This document shows positions 1 through 7,555 of a DNA stretch of 11,318 nt, piece after piece (the first letter of the stretch is position 1; the number at the start of each line of letters is the position of its first letter). The stretch covers positions 1-11,318 of the forward strand of contig CAMLQP010000077.1 of the NCBI GenBank assembly GCA_946482115.1, read 5' to 3'. This DNA comes from an uncultured Comamonadaceae bacterium (GTDB lineage: Bacteria; Pseudomonadota; Gammaproteobacteria; Burkholderiales; Burkholderiaceae). Below the pieces are notes generated by a model. It did not search any database. It was not told the DNA's origin and saw only the letters and a program-made list of their open reading frames with translations. A program made the position numbers and the translations under genes.

Positions 1-868
1 TGAACGCGGCCACCGCCACGATGAGGGTGAGGATGATGAACATCATGCGTTTTTCGAGCTGCACGGCGGCAAACCAGGTGCGGTTCTGGCGCGTCCAGTC
101 GCGCACCAGCAGGTCGCCGCTGAGCATGCCGGCGAGCTGGATGGCGACCTCGCGCGCCTGGTGCAGGTCGCGGATTTTCAGGCGCACGCCGGTGGGGCCT
201 TCCAGGCGGAAGATGCGCCCAGCGTCCTCGATGTGCAGCATGGCCAGCGCCGAGTCGTATTCGTAGTGGCCGGAGTCGAACACGCCGGCCACGGTCATCT
301 GCTTGAGGCGCGGCACCACGCCGGCCGGCGTCACCTGCCCGCTGGGCGAGATCAGCGTCACCACGTCGCCCACGCGCACGCCCAGCGAACGCGCCAGCTC
401 GGCGCCCAGCACGATGCCGAATTCACCGGCCTTGAGCTGCGGCAGCACGGTCTGGGCCAGATCGCCGGCCAGGGCGGTGACGGAGGGCTCCAGCGCGGGG
501 TCGATGCCCCGCACCAGCACGCCTTTCATGTCTTCGCCGCGCGCCAGCAGCGCCTGCGCGCCGATGAAGGGCGCGGCGCCCACCACCTCGGGGTGGCGCT
601 TCACCTCGGCCAGCGTGCGCGGCAGGTCGGGGATGGCCTGCCCGCCGGGCGCGAAGACCTCGATGTGCGAGAGCACGCCCAGCATGCGGTCGCGCACCTC
701 CTTCTGGAAGCCGTTCATCACGCTGAGCACGATGATGAGCGCGGCCACGCCCAGCGCGATGCCCAGCATGGACACGCCCGAGATGAAGGAGATGAACCCG
801 TTGCGCCGGGTGGCCCGGCCGGCACGGGTGTAGCGCCAGCCGAGGATGAGTTCGTAAGGTGTTTGCAT
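1..868 (-). CDS. lolC: Lipoprotein-releasing ABC transporter permease, LolC/LolE family (3' end beyond window)
   Basis: Inner-membrane subunit of the Lol ABC transporter, which extracts outer-membrane lipoproteins from the inner membrane and passes them to LolA. 289 codons are visible; E. coli LolC has about 399, so roughly the last quarter lies off the left edge. The start MQTPYELILGWRYTR, a first membrane helix at about residues 28-50 ending in the family hallmark LSVMNGF, a long periplasmic MacB-type domain, and the beginning of the second helix (EKRMMFIILTLIVAVAAF at the edge) all resemble LolC/E closely. Many betaproteobacteria have one protein serving for both LolC and LolE, so the symbol is approximate. 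The ATG at 866-868 has only a weak purine stretch upstream. The ATPase gene lolD would be expected next, further left. It is divergent from the RpfE-like gene. Confidence 0.93.
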   Translation of the reverse strand, partial: MQTPYELILGWRYTRAGRATRRNGFISFISGVSMLGIALGVAALIIVLSVMNGFQKEVRDRMLGVLSHIEVFAPGGQAIPDLPRTLAEVKRHPEVVGAAPFIGAQALLARGEDMKGVLVRGIDPALEPSVTALAGDLAQTVLPQLKAGEFGIVLGAELARSLGVRVGDVVTLISPSGQVTPAGVVPRLKQMTVAGVFDSGHYEYDSALAMLHIEDAGRIFRLEGPTGVRLKIRDLHQAREVAIQLAGMLSGDLLVRDWTRQNRTWFAAVQLEKRMMFIILTLIVAVAAF

Positions 869-878
869 GTTTCTGGGG

Positions 879-902
879 CGATTGTGGCATCCCCGACAAT
901 CG
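879..902. promoter_or_regulatory. Inverted repeat between divergent lolC and RpfE-like genes
   Basis: CGATTGT at 879-885 and ACAATCG at 896-902 are perfect complements separated by 10 bases. They occupy most of the 39-base gap between two divergent starts (868 and 908). It may be an operator, or a hairpin in the leader of the rightward transcript just ahead of the ATG at 908. No clear -35/-10 pair is visible in so short a gap, so promoters may lie partly inside the neighbouring coding regions. Confidence 0.35.
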
Positions 903-907
903 GGTCC

Positions 908-1894
908 ATGCACCTGCTGATTCCCTACGCCTCGGTCAGTTCGCCCGACTGCCGCGCCCAGTTCCCGCTGCTGCAGCTGCCCCGGCTGACCGCGCTGCTG
1001 GACCGGCTGGCGCCGGCTGGCGCCGACGAAGGGGATGACCACCACCTGACCCCGCCGCACGAGCGCGCGCTGGCCCGGGTGCTGGGCCTGCCGGCGGCCG
1101 GTGACGGCCGGCTGCCCTGGGCGGCCTATTTCGCGCTGGCCGGCAGCGCCAGCCCCGCCCTACTGGGCCAGGGGCCGGGTGAAAACCGGCGCGGCGAGCC
1201 GGTGGCCGGCGCCTGGTTCACGCCCTGCCACTGGAGCGTGGGCATGGAGCAGGTGATGCTGCTGGCCCCGGACGACCTGGGCCTGTCCGAGGCCGAGTCG
1301 CGTGCGCTGCTGGACGCCCTGAGCCCGCTGGCGGCCGAGGACGGCATCACCCTGGTCTACGAGCACCCGCTGCGCTGGCGCGCCGAAGGTGCGGTGTTTG
1401 CCGACCTGGCCTGCGCCAGCCTGGACCGGGTGATCGGCCGATCGCTCACCGACTGGCTGCCCGAAGGCCCGGCCGCGCGCGGCCTGCGCCGCCTGCAGAG
1501 CGAGGCGCAGATGCTCTTCTACACCCACCCCGTGACCGATGCGCGCGCCGCGCGCGGGCTCACGCCGGTCAACTCGTTCTGGATCAGCGGCGCCGGCGCG
1601 CTGGACGCCCTGCCCGCCCCGCCCGCGGCCCTGCCCGACGCGCCGCTGGACCTGCGGGCACCGGCCCTGCAGGCCGCCTGGGACCTGTGGGCCCAGGCCT
1701 GGCAGGTGCTGGACGCCGGCCCCGTGGCCGCCGCGCTGCGCCACGCCGAAACCGGCGGCGATGTCACCCTGACCCTGTGCGGCGAGCGCCACGCCCGCCA
1801 CTGGCGCGGCGCCGCCCGCCCCGGCCTGGGCCAGCGCGCCCGCCGCTGGCTGCGCGGCCCAGAGCCGGCCTGGAAAACCCTGGAGACCCTGTGA
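908..1894 (+). CDS. RpfE-like / cofactor-independent phosphoglycerate mutase-like protein, function unknown
   Basis: 328 residues. I recognise it as the protein family often found beside recJ in beta- and gammaproteobacteria and annotated as 'regulatory protein, RpfE type' or 'phosphoglycerate mutase'; the rpfE name comes from Xanthomonas, where the gene neighbours recJ. Conserved-looking stretches are TPCHWSVGMEQVMLLAPDDL (about 105-124), YEHPLRWRAEG (151-161) and HPVTDARAARGLTPVNSFWI (207-226). It is soluble, with no signal peptide or membrane segment. I see no metal-binding set of a true metal-dependent phosphoglycerate mutase, so the enzyme name is doubtful. The ATG at 908 is preferred; an in-frame GTG at 884 would overlap the inverted repeat. 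Its stop overlaps the recJ start (GTGA), implying co-translation with RecJ. The actual function is unknown. Confidence 0.85.
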   Translation: MHLLIPYASVSSPDCRAQFPLLQLPRLTALLDRLAPAGADEGDDHHLTPPHERALARVLGLPAAGDGRLPWAAYFALAGSASPALLGQGPGENRRGEPVAGAWFTPCHWSVGMEQVMLLAPDDLGLSEAESRALLDALSPLAAEDGITLVYEHPLRWRAEGAVFADLACASLDRVIGRSLTDWLPEGPAARGLRRLQSEAQMLFYTHPVTDARAARGLTPVNSFWISGAGALDALPAPPAALPDAPLDLRAPALQAAWDLWAQAWQVLDAGPVAAALRHAETGGDVTLTLCGERHARHWRGAARPGLGQRARRWLRGPEPAWKTLETL

Positions 1895-3627
1895 AACTGA
1901 TCACCCGCGACGTGCCGCCGCGCGCCGCCTGGGCGCTGGAGCAGGCCGGCATACACCCGCTGCTGGCGCGCCTGTACGCCGCGCGCGGCGTGGCCGACGC
2001 CGCCGAACTGGACGACGGGCTGAACCGCCTGCTGCCACCCACCCAGCTCAAGGGCGCGGCCGAGGCCGCCCGGCTGCTGGCCGACGCGATGGCGGCCGGC
2101 CGGCGCGTCTGCGTCGTAGCCGACTACGACTGCGACGGCGCCACCGCCTGCGCCGTGGCCCTGCGCGGCCTGCGCCTGCTGGGCGCGCCGCTGGGCTGGA
2201 GCGCGGTGGACTACCTGGTGCCCGACCGCGTGACCGACGGCTACGGTCTCACGCCCGCCATTGCCCAGCGCGTGAAGGCGCGCGGCGCCGACGTGCTGGT
2301 GACGGTGGACAACGGCATCGCCAGCATCGACGGCGTGCGCGCCGCGCGCGAGCTGGGCCTGGAGGTGCTGGTGACCGACCACCACCTGCCCGCGCTGGTG
2401 GACGGCCAGGTGGTGCTGCCGGCCGACTGCGTGATCGTCAACCCCAACCAGCCCGGCTGCCGGTTCGAGAGCAAGGCCATGGCCGGCGTGGGCGTGATGT
2501 TCTACGTGCTGCTGGCGCTGCGGGCCGAGCTGCGCGCGCGTGGGACCTTCGAAGTGGCCAATCAGCCGAAGATCGACACGCTCTTGCCACTCGTCGCGCT
2601 CGGCACAGTGGCCGACGTGGTCAAGCTCGACACCCACAACCGCCGCCTGGTGGCCCAGGGCCTGCGGCGCGTGCGCGCGGGCGCGCTGCCGCCGGGCATG
2701 GCGGCGCTGTTCCAGGTGGCGGGCCGCCGCCTGCCGCAGGCCAGCGGCTTCGATTTCGGCTTTGCTCTCGGCCCGCGCCTCAATGCCGCAGGCCGCCTGG
2801 CCGACATGACGCTGGGCATCGAATGCCTGAGCACCGACAACGCGGCGCGCGCCGACGAACTGGCCCGCACGCTGGACGGCATCAACCGCGAGCGCAAGGC
2901 GATAGAGGGCGACATGCGCGAGCAGGCGCTGCAGCTGGCCGAACAGCTGTTCGACGAAGACGAACAGCCGCCGCCGGCGCTGACCGTGTTCGATCCCGAC
3001 TTCCACGAAGGCGTGGTCGGCATCGTGGCTTCGCGCCTCAAGGACAAGCTGCACCGCCCCACCTTCGTGTTCGCGGCCAGCGCGGCCGACGGCAAGGGCC
3101 ACGAGCTCAAGGGCTCGGGCCGCTCCATCGCCGGTTTTCACCTGCGCGACGCGCTGGACCTGGTGGCCAAGCGCCACCCGGGCGTGCTGCTGCGCTTCGG
3201 CGGCCATGCCATGGCGGCCGGCTGCACCATCCACGAGGACGCACTGGACACCTTCGACCAGGCCCTGCAGCAGGTGGCGCGCGAATGGCTGGACGCGGCT
3301 GCGCTGCAGCGCCGGCTGGAAACCGACGGCCCGCTGGACCCGCAGTACCGCCGCCCCGACCTGGTGGACACGCTGCAGGCCCAGGTGTGGGGCCAGGGCT
3401 TTGCGCCGCCCGTGTTCAGCGAGGAAGTCGAAATCGTGTCTCAGCGCCTCGTGGGCGAGAAACATTTGTCGCTGCGCCTGAAGCACCAGGGCACGCTGGT
3501 GGACGGCATCTGGTTCGGCCACGCCGAACCGCTGCCCGCCCGCGTCAAGCTCGCCTTCCGGCTCGATGCCGACGAATGGCAGGGCCAGAAGCGCGTGCGT
3601 TTCCTGGTGGAGGCGGCGGAGCTTTGA
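1891..3627 (+). CDS. recJ: Single-stranded-DNA-specific exonuclease RecJ
   Basis: 5'-3' exonuclease on single-stranded DNA, acting in the RecF recombination pathway, mismatch repair and base-excision repair. 578 residues, matching E. coli RecJ (577). DHH-family metal-binding motifs are in order: DYDCDG (78-83), VTVDNG (137-142), VTDHH (161-165) and NPNQPG (184-189). The DHHA1 domain carries HEGVVGIVASRLK near 372-384 and RFGGHAMAAG (435-444). The C-terminal 110 or so residues form the OB-like domain. All expected catalytic residues are present. The GTG start at 1891 overlaps the stop of the preceding gene as GTGA, with a TGGAGA ribosome site just before; no better start keeps the full N-terminus. 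Its stop overlaps the rluA start, so it is the middle gene of a coupled trio. Confidence 0.97.
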   Translation: MKLITRDVPPRAAWALEQAGIHPLLARLYAARGVADAAELDDGLNRLLPPTQLKGAAEAARLLADAMAAGRRVCVVADYDCDGATACAVALRGLRLLGAPLGWSAVDYLVPDRVTDGYGLTPAIAQRVKARGADVLVTVDNGIASIDGVRAARELGLEVLVTDHHLPALVDGQVVLPADCVIVNPNQPGCRFESKAMAGVGVMFYVLLALRAELRARGTFEVANQPKIDTLLPLVALGTVADVVKLDTHNRRLVAQGLRRVRAGALPPGMAALFQVAGRRLPQASGFDFGFALGPRLNAAGRLADMTLGIECLSTDNAARADELARTLDGINRERKAIEGDMREQALQLAEQLFDEDEQPPPALTVFDPDFHEGVVGIVASRLKDKLHRPTFVFAASAADGKGHELKGSGRSIAGFHLRDALDLVAKRHPGVLLRFGGHAMAAGCTIHEDALDTFDQALQQVAREWLDAAALQRRLETDGPLDPQYRRPDLVDTLQAQVWGQGFAPPVFSEEVEIVSQRLVGEKHLSLRLKHQGTLVDGIWFGHAEPLPARVKLAFRLDADEWQGQKRVRFLVEAAEL

Positions 3628-4271
3628 GCGACGCCTTCGCCCTCGTCCACGCCGACGACACGCTGCTGGTGCTGGACAAGCCCGCCGGCCTGCTCTCGGT
3701 GCCCGGACGCGGCCCCGGGAATGCCGATGCCCTGAGCGCGCGGGTTCAGGCGGTGTTCCCCGACGCACTCATCGTGCACCGGCTGGACCAGGCCACCTCG
3801 GGCCTGCTGGTGATGGCACGCGGCATCGAGGCCCAGCGCGCGCTCAGCCGCGCCTTCGCCGAGCGCCGGGTGCACAAGCGCTACGAGGCCGTGGTCTGGG
3901 GCGTGCCCGATACCTCGCAGGCCGATGCGGAGGGCTGGAGCGACATCCGCCTGCCGCTGATCGTGGACTGGCCCAACCGGCCGCGCAGCAAGGTGGACTG
4001 GGACATCGGCAAGCCCAGCCACACCCGCTGGCGGCTGCTGCAGGCCCAGGCCGACCGCGCCCGGCTGCTGCTGGAGCCGGTCACCGGCCGCTCGCACCAG
4101 CTGCGGGTTCACCTGCTGGCGCTGGGCCACCCCATCGTCGGTGATACCCTCTACGCCCACGGCGACGCGCTGGCCGCCGCGCCCCGGCTGCTGCTGCACG
4201 CGGCGCGGCTGGAGCTGCCCCACCCGGCGACCGGACGTACCGAGACCTATCATGCACCCCTACCTTTCTGA
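3624..4271 (+). CDS. rluA: RluA-type pseudouridine synthase (dual 23S rRNA/tRNA)
   Basis: Isomerises uridine to pseudouridine in RNA; E. coli RluA modifies 23S rRNA U746 and tRNA U32. 215 residues against 219 in E. coli RluA. The KPAGLLSVPGRG opening (19-30), the signature HRLDQATSG (52-60) with catalytic Asp55, LPLIVDWPNRPRSKV in the middle, and TGRSHQLRVHLLALGHPIVGD near the C-terminus match RluA itself better than RluC or RluD. There is no S4 domain, as usual for RluA. The start is most likely TTG at 3624-3626, overlapping the recJ stop as TTGA, with GGAGG about ten bases upstream; no ATG or GTG occurs in frame before the conserved N-terminus. Its place behind recJ suggests translational coupling. 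Confidence 0.93.
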   Translation: MSDAFALVHADDTLLVLDKPAGLLSVPGRGPGNADALSARVQAVFPDALIVHRLDQATSGLLVMARGIEAQRALSRAFAERRVHKRYEAVVWGVPDTSQADAEGWSDIRLPLIVDWPNRPRSKVDWDIGKPSHTRWRLLQAQADRARLLLEPVTGRSHQLRVHLLALGHPIVGDTLYAHGDALAAAPRLLLHAARLELPHPATGRTETYHAPLPF

Positions 4272-4302
4272 GGGCCACCGCGCCGGGCGGCCCTGAACCC
4301 GG

Positions 4303-5493
4303 ATGCCCCAGCTCGACCTGTTCTCCCTCTCGGCCCTGGGCGGCGTGCTGGCGCTGGTCATGGGCCTGGTGCTGCTGGCCGTGCGCCGGGCCTATCCGCG
4401 CAACGTGGACGGCATGCTCCTGTGGAGCCTGGCGCCCATCGTCGGCGCGGCGGCGCCGCTGCTGTTCGTGCTCGGCCACGAATGGTCACCCCGGCTGACC
4501 ACCGCAGGCGGCCACGCGCTGCTGCTGGCCACGGCCCTGCTGTTCTATTTCGGCAGCCTGCGCTTCCTGGGCCACACGCCGGCCTGGAAGGCCTGGCTGG
4601 CCTTTGTCGGCGTGGTGATGGCGCTGGTGGTGGCCTTTCTGTTCATCTGGCCCGACTTCCGCGCCCGGCTGCTGGTGTTCGGCGTGGGCTCGGTCGTTAT
4701 CTCGGGCCTGCATGCCCGGCTGCTGTGGCGCTCCGGCAGCGGGTTCGCGGCACGCTTCACCGCGGCGGTGCTGGGCGCCAAGGTGGCCATGCTGGCGGCC
4801 CGGGCCACCGCCACCTGGCTGTCGGATCTGCCCACGACCACGTTCCTGACCCCCAGCCCGGCGCAATTGGTCTATTTCGCGTCCTACAGCGTCTCCGCGC
4901 TGCTGATGAGCCTGGGGGTCATCCTCATGGTCAGCGAGCGGTTGCGCCAGGAGTTCGAGCAGCTGGCCAGCCACGACGGCCTGACCGGCGCCCTGACCCG
5001 CCGGGCGGCGGAAGACGCGCTGCGGCACGAGTTCGAGCGCTGGCAGCGCTACGGCCAGCCCTTTGCCGTGCTGCTGTTCGACATCGACCATTTCAAGCAC
5101 GTCAACGACTCCTACGGCCACCAGGCCGGTGACCGGGTGCTGATCGAGGTGGTGTCGCTGGCCAACCAGTCGCTGCGCTCGACCGACCGGCTGGGCCGCT
5201 ACGGGGGCGAGGAGTTCCTGGTGGTGCTGCCCGAAACCCGCCTGGATGCCGCGATTCAGGCGGCCGAGCGCATACGCCGCGCGGTGGACGGCCGCGTGCA
5301 CACCCGGGAGCGGCCGGCCTGCAGCGTCAGCGTGGGTGTGGCCGCGATGGGCGACGGCGAGACGGTGGAGGCGCTGCTGGCACGGGTCGACGCGGCGCTC
5401 TACCGCGCCAAGGCCGCCGGGCGCAACCGCGTGGCGTGGGACGGGCGGCAGGCCGCCGAGAACCCGCCTCAGCCCGAGATCAGGGCGGCGTAG
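4303..5493 (+). CDS. Membrane-bound diguanylate cyclase (GGDEF domain)
   Basis: Makes the second messenger cyclic di-GMP from two GTP. 396 residues. About residues 5-210 form an N-terminal sensor of six or seven hydrophobic helices (near 7-27, 38-57, 70-88, 97-116, 120-138, 152-170 and 188-210) that I cannot assign to a named family. The GGDEF domain spans about 215-380: DGLTGALTRR (225-234), metal-binding DIDHFKHVNDSYGH (260-273) and active-site GGEEF (301-305), a functional variant. RSTD (292-295), five residues before GGEEF, is a complete RxxD inhibitory site, so product feedback is likely. No EAL or HD-GYP domain is present. It starts 31 bases after rluA with no good terminator between, so it may be transcribed from the same promoter. 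The ribosome site is weak. Its last 25 bases overlap the convergent gene. Confidence 0.95.
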   Translation: MPQLDLFSLSALGGVLALVMGLVLLAVRRAYPRNVDGMLLWSLAPIVGAAAPLLFVLGHEWSPRLTTAGGHALLLATALLFYFGSLRFLGHTPAWKAWLAFVGVVMALVVAFLFIWPDFRARLLVFGVGSVVISGLHARLLWRSGSGFAARFTAAVLGAKVAMLAARATATWLSDLPTTTFLTPSPAQLVYFASYSVSALLMSLGVILMVSERLRQEFEQLASHDGLTGALTRRAAEDALRHEFERWQRYGQPFAVLLFDIDHFKHVNDSYGHQAGDRVLIEVVSLANQSLRSTDRLGRYGGEEFLVVLPETRLDAAIQAAERIRRAVDGRVHTRERPACSVSVGVAAMGDGETVEALLARVDAALYRAKAAGRNRVAWDGRQAAENPPQPEIRAA

Positions 5494-6074
5494 TCGCGCC
5501 GCGTGGCCTCGCCCACGCCGGCCAGCACCTGTTCGTGGGCGGTCTGGTGGTGCGCCAGCAGGCGCGCGTTGGCCACCGCGCGCGAGCGGCAGAACCAGTG
5601 GCAGCTGTGCTGCAGCAGCAGCAGTTCGGCGGTGACGCGAAAGGCCCTCGCCTTGTCGCCCAGGGCATCTTCGTTGGCCACCGCGCGCGCCACGCCCTCG
5701 GCGTGAATGGCGATGGCGCGGCGCAGGTCGAAGCTGGCGCGCGGGAACAGGCGCGTGGCCCACGGGATGGCCACCGGCCAGCGGCTCACGCGCGTGCGCT
5801 CGCCCCAGACCTCATTGAAGGCGGCGCTGAACGCGCGCAGGTTCCCCACCAGCCGCGACTCCACCTGCGCCAGCAGGCCCAGGCGCTGCGCGCGCCGGTC
5901 GGGGTCGGCCTCGGTCAGCGCGGGCAGGTAGTCCTGCAGCAGCTGGGTCATGTCGCGCTCCAGGTTGTGGCGCCCCAGGTGCGAGGCCAGCAGCGCGATG
6001 CGTTCGCGCTGCTCGAAGCGGGTGGCCACCTGCAGGCCGATGGCCAGCAGGAGACCGAAAAGCAAAGGTTCCAT
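5469..6074 (-). CDS. Uncharacterised membrane-anchored His/Cys-rich protein
   Basis: 201 residues; I do not recognise a named family. The N-terminus MEPLLFGLLLAIGLQVATRF looks like one membrane anchor with the rest cytoplasmic, mostly alpha-helical and rich in Arg/Leu. A C-terminal segment HSCHWFCRSR (156-165) followed by LLAHHQTAH (172-180) packs several His and Cys residues and could bind a metal or haem, which is conjecture. The ATG at 6072-6074 is chosen because the frame can be extended to 6128 only by reading through the scoB terminator. Nothing like a Shine-Dalgarno site precedes this ATG, which lies only 11 bases after the terminator T-tract. The stop lies inside the convergent diguanylate cyclase gene (25-base overlap). 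Coding is supported by the anchor-plus-helical protein and typical codon use; the function is unknown. Confidence 0.75.
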   Translation of the reverse strand: MEPLLFGLLLAIGLQVATRFEQRERIALLASHLGRHNLERDMTQLLQDYLPALTEADPDRRAQRLGLLAQVESRLVGNLRAFSAAFNEVWGERTRVSRWPVAIPWATRLFPRASFDLRRAIAIHAEGVARAVANEDALGDKARAFRVTAELLLLQHSCHWFCRSRAVANARLLAHHQTAHEQVLAGVGEATRRDYAALISG

Positions 6075-6085
6075 GGCGTGGGTGA

Positions 6086-6117
6086 CAAAAACAAAGCGCC
6101 CACCAAGGTGGGCGCTT
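6086..6117 (-). terminator. Rho-independent terminator of scoAB (leftward)
   Basis: AAGCGCCCACC (6094-6104) and GGTGGGCGCTT (6107-6117) are perfect complements around a two-base centre, an 11-bp GC-rich stem. Read on the minus strand the stem is followed by TGTTTTTG, the expected U-tract. On the plus strand it is followed by mixed sequence, so it acts leftwards. It lies 21 bases beyond the scoB stop. Confidence 0.92.
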
Positions 6118-6138
6118 CGATTGTGCACGAACCGCGGG

Positions 6139-6777
6139 TCAGATCAGCGGCACGCCGGTCTTGCCCTGCGCGAACTCGCGCGTCACGCCCGGGGCCAGTT
6201 CCACCAGCTTGAGGCCCTGGGGCGTCACGTCGAACACGCCCAGGTCGGTGATGATGCGGTCCACCACGCCCTGGCCGGTCAGCGGCAGGGTGCATTCGGG
6301 CAGGATCTTCAGGTCCTCGGTGCCGTCCTTCTTCTTGGCCACGTGTTCCATCAGCACGATGACACGTTTGACGCCGGCCACCAGGTCCATGGCGCCGCCC
6401 ATGCCCTTGACCATCTTGCCGGGGATCATCCAGTTGGCCAGGTCGCCCTTGGCGGTGACCTGCATGGCGCCCAGGATGGACAGGTTGATCTTGCCGCCAC
6501 GGATCATGGCGAAGGACTGGTCGGAGCCGAAGATGGACGAGCCGGCGATGGTGGTCACGGTCTGCTTGCCGGCGTTGATCAGGTCGGCGTCCACCGCGTC
6601 CTCGGTCGGGAACGGGCCGATGCCGAGCATGCCGTTCTCGCTCTGCAGCCACACCTCCTTGTCGGCGGGCACGTGGTTGGCCACCAGCGTGGGAATGCCG
6701 ATGCCGAGGTTCACGTAGAAACCGTCTTCGAGTTCCTGGGCCGCGCGGGCGGCCATCTGGTCTTGGTTCCAGGGCAT
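6139..6777 (-). CDS. scoB: Succinyl-CoA:3-oxoacid CoA-transferase subunit B
   Basis: Beta subunit of the class I CoA-transferase that moves CoA from succinyl-CoA to acetoacetate, allowing ketone-body or acetoacetate use in the cytoplasm. 212 residues, normal for the family. It opens with [19 protein letters not shown] (19-37) and carries [10 protein letters not shown], whose Glu is the catalytic nucleophile of the E-x-G motif in this family. [14 protein letters not shown] and the C-terminal region also fit SCOT subunit B. It starts two bases after the scoA stop, with AGGAG at 6785-6789 inside the end of scoA, so the two are co-translated. A strong terminator follows. The close relative PcaJ (3-oxoadipate transferase) is less likely given the SCOT-type partner subunit. 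Confidence 0.94.
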   Translation of the reverse strand: MPWNQDQMAARAAQELEDGFYVNLGIGIPTLVANHVPADKEVWLQSENGMLGIGPFPTEDAVDADLINAGKQTVTTIAGSSIFGSDQSFAMIRGGKINLSILGAMQVTAKGDLANWMIPGKMVKGMGGAMDLVAGVKRVIVLMEHVAKKKDGTEDLKILPECTLPLTGQGVVDRIITDLGVFDVTPQGLKLVELAPGVTREFAQGKTGVPLI

Positions 6778-6779
6778 GG

Positions 6780-7487
6780 TCAGACTCCTGCTTTTTCCGT
6801 GATGGTGCGCTTCTCGATGCGCTTCTCGGGGTTGGGGTTGTGCACGATGCGGTGCACGTAGATGCCGGGCAGGTGGATCTGGTCGGGCGCGATGGCGCCG
6901 GTCTCGACCACTTCCTCGACCTCGACGATGCAGACCTTGCCGGCGGTGGCGGCGGCCGGGTTGAAGTTGCGGGCCGTCAGGCGGAACTGCAGGTTGCCGG
7001 ACTTGTCGGCGCGGTGCGCCTTGACCAGCGAGACGTCGGGCACCAGCGAGCGCTCCATCACGTAGGTCTCGCCATCGAATTCGCGCAGCTCCTTGCCCTC
7101 GGCCACCAGGGTGCCGACGCCGGTCTTGGTGAAGAAGGCCGGGATGCCCGCGCCGCCGGCGCGCAGCTTCTCGGCCAGCGTGCCCTGGGGCGTGAACTCC
7201 AGCTCCAGCTCGCCGGCCAGGTACTGGCGCTCGAACTCCTTGTTCTCGCCCACGTAGCTGCTGATCATCTTCCTGATCTGGCGTGTCTCCAGCAGCTTGC
7301 CCAGGCCGAAGCCGTCCACACCCGCGTTGTTGGAGATGACGGTGAGGTTCTTCACGCCGCTGTCGCGCAGCGCGTCGATCAGGGCCTCGGGGATGCCGCA
7401 CAGGCCGAAGCCGCCCACGGCCATCAGCTGCCCGTCGGCCACCACGCCCTGGAGGGCTGCGGCCGCGCTGGGGTAGATCTTGTTCAT
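6780..7487 (-). CDS. scoA: Succinyl-CoA:3-oxoacid CoA-transferase subunit A
   Basis: Alpha subunit of the acetoacetate/succinyl-CoA transferase. 235 residues. [16 protein letters not shown] (25-40), [11 protein letters not shown] and [20 protein letters not shown] are diagnostic of the SCOT/ScoA branch rather than Pca[21 protein letters not shown] completes the CoA-binding region. Good ribosome site AAGGAG (7497-7502) nine bases ahead of the ATG at 7485-7487. First gene of a two-gene operon with scoB. It is divergent from a PAS-LuxR regulator whose intergenic palindrome probably controls it. Confidence 0.95.
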   Translation of the reverse strand: MNKIYPSAAAALQGVVADGQLMAVGGFGLCGIPEALIDALRDSGVKNLTVISNNAGVDGFGLGKLLETRQIRKMISSYVGENKEFERQYLAGELELEFTPQGTLAEKLRAGGAGIPAFFTKTGVGTLVAEGKELREFDGETYVMERSLVPDVSLVKAHRADKSGNLQFRLTARNFNPAAATAGKVCIVEVEEVVETGAIAPDQIHLPGIYVHRIVHNPNPEKRIEKRTITEKAGV

Positions 7488-7529
7488 GCCAATCGTCTCC
7501 TTGGGAGGTTCTGGTGGGAAGCCGCTACG

Positions 7530-7555
7530 ATACTACGTATCCAAGTACGTAGTAT
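7530..7555. promoter_or_regulatory. Perfect inverted repeat, probable operator of the scoA / PAS-LuxR divergon
   Basis: ATACTACGTA (7530-7539) and TACGTAGTAT (7546-7555) are exact complements with a six-base spacer TCCAAG. Each half contains the smaller palindrome TACGTA. It sits in the 74-base gap between the scoA start (7487) and the regulator start (7562) and is much more AT-rich than its surroundings. The size and symmetry suit a dimeric helix-turn-helix protein such as the adjacent LuxR-type regulator. The repeat ends six bases before the regulator's ATG, so binding would probably repress the regulator gene or overlap its promoter. Confidence 0.72.

Noticed and set aside
161..907. N-terminal extension of the RpfE-like gene back to 161
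   Set aside because: It would cover the start and most of the visible part of lolC on the other strand, and the extension has shadow-frame composition.
1519..3768. A 749-codon open frame on the minus strand across recJ
   Set aside because: It is antisense to a recJ gene with all motifs. Its His/Gln/Arg-rich, low-complexity translation is typical of GC-rich shadow frames.
4271..4294. AGGGCC/GGCCCT hairpin after rluA as a terminator
   Set aside because: The stem has a mismatch and no U-tract follows; read-through into the diguanylate cyclase gene is more likely.
6075..6128. Longer start (6128) for the His/Cys-rich protein
   Set aside because: It would place the scoAB terminator hairpin inside the coding region, and the added residues lack the membrane-anchor start.
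6139..7487. Reading the CoA-transferase pair as pcaIJ (3-oxoadipate) because a pcaC-like gene is nearby
   Set aside because: Subunit A carries the SCOT-type [10 protein letters not shown] and [15 protein letters not shown] stretches, and the pcaC-like gene is 3 kb away beyond unrelated genes.
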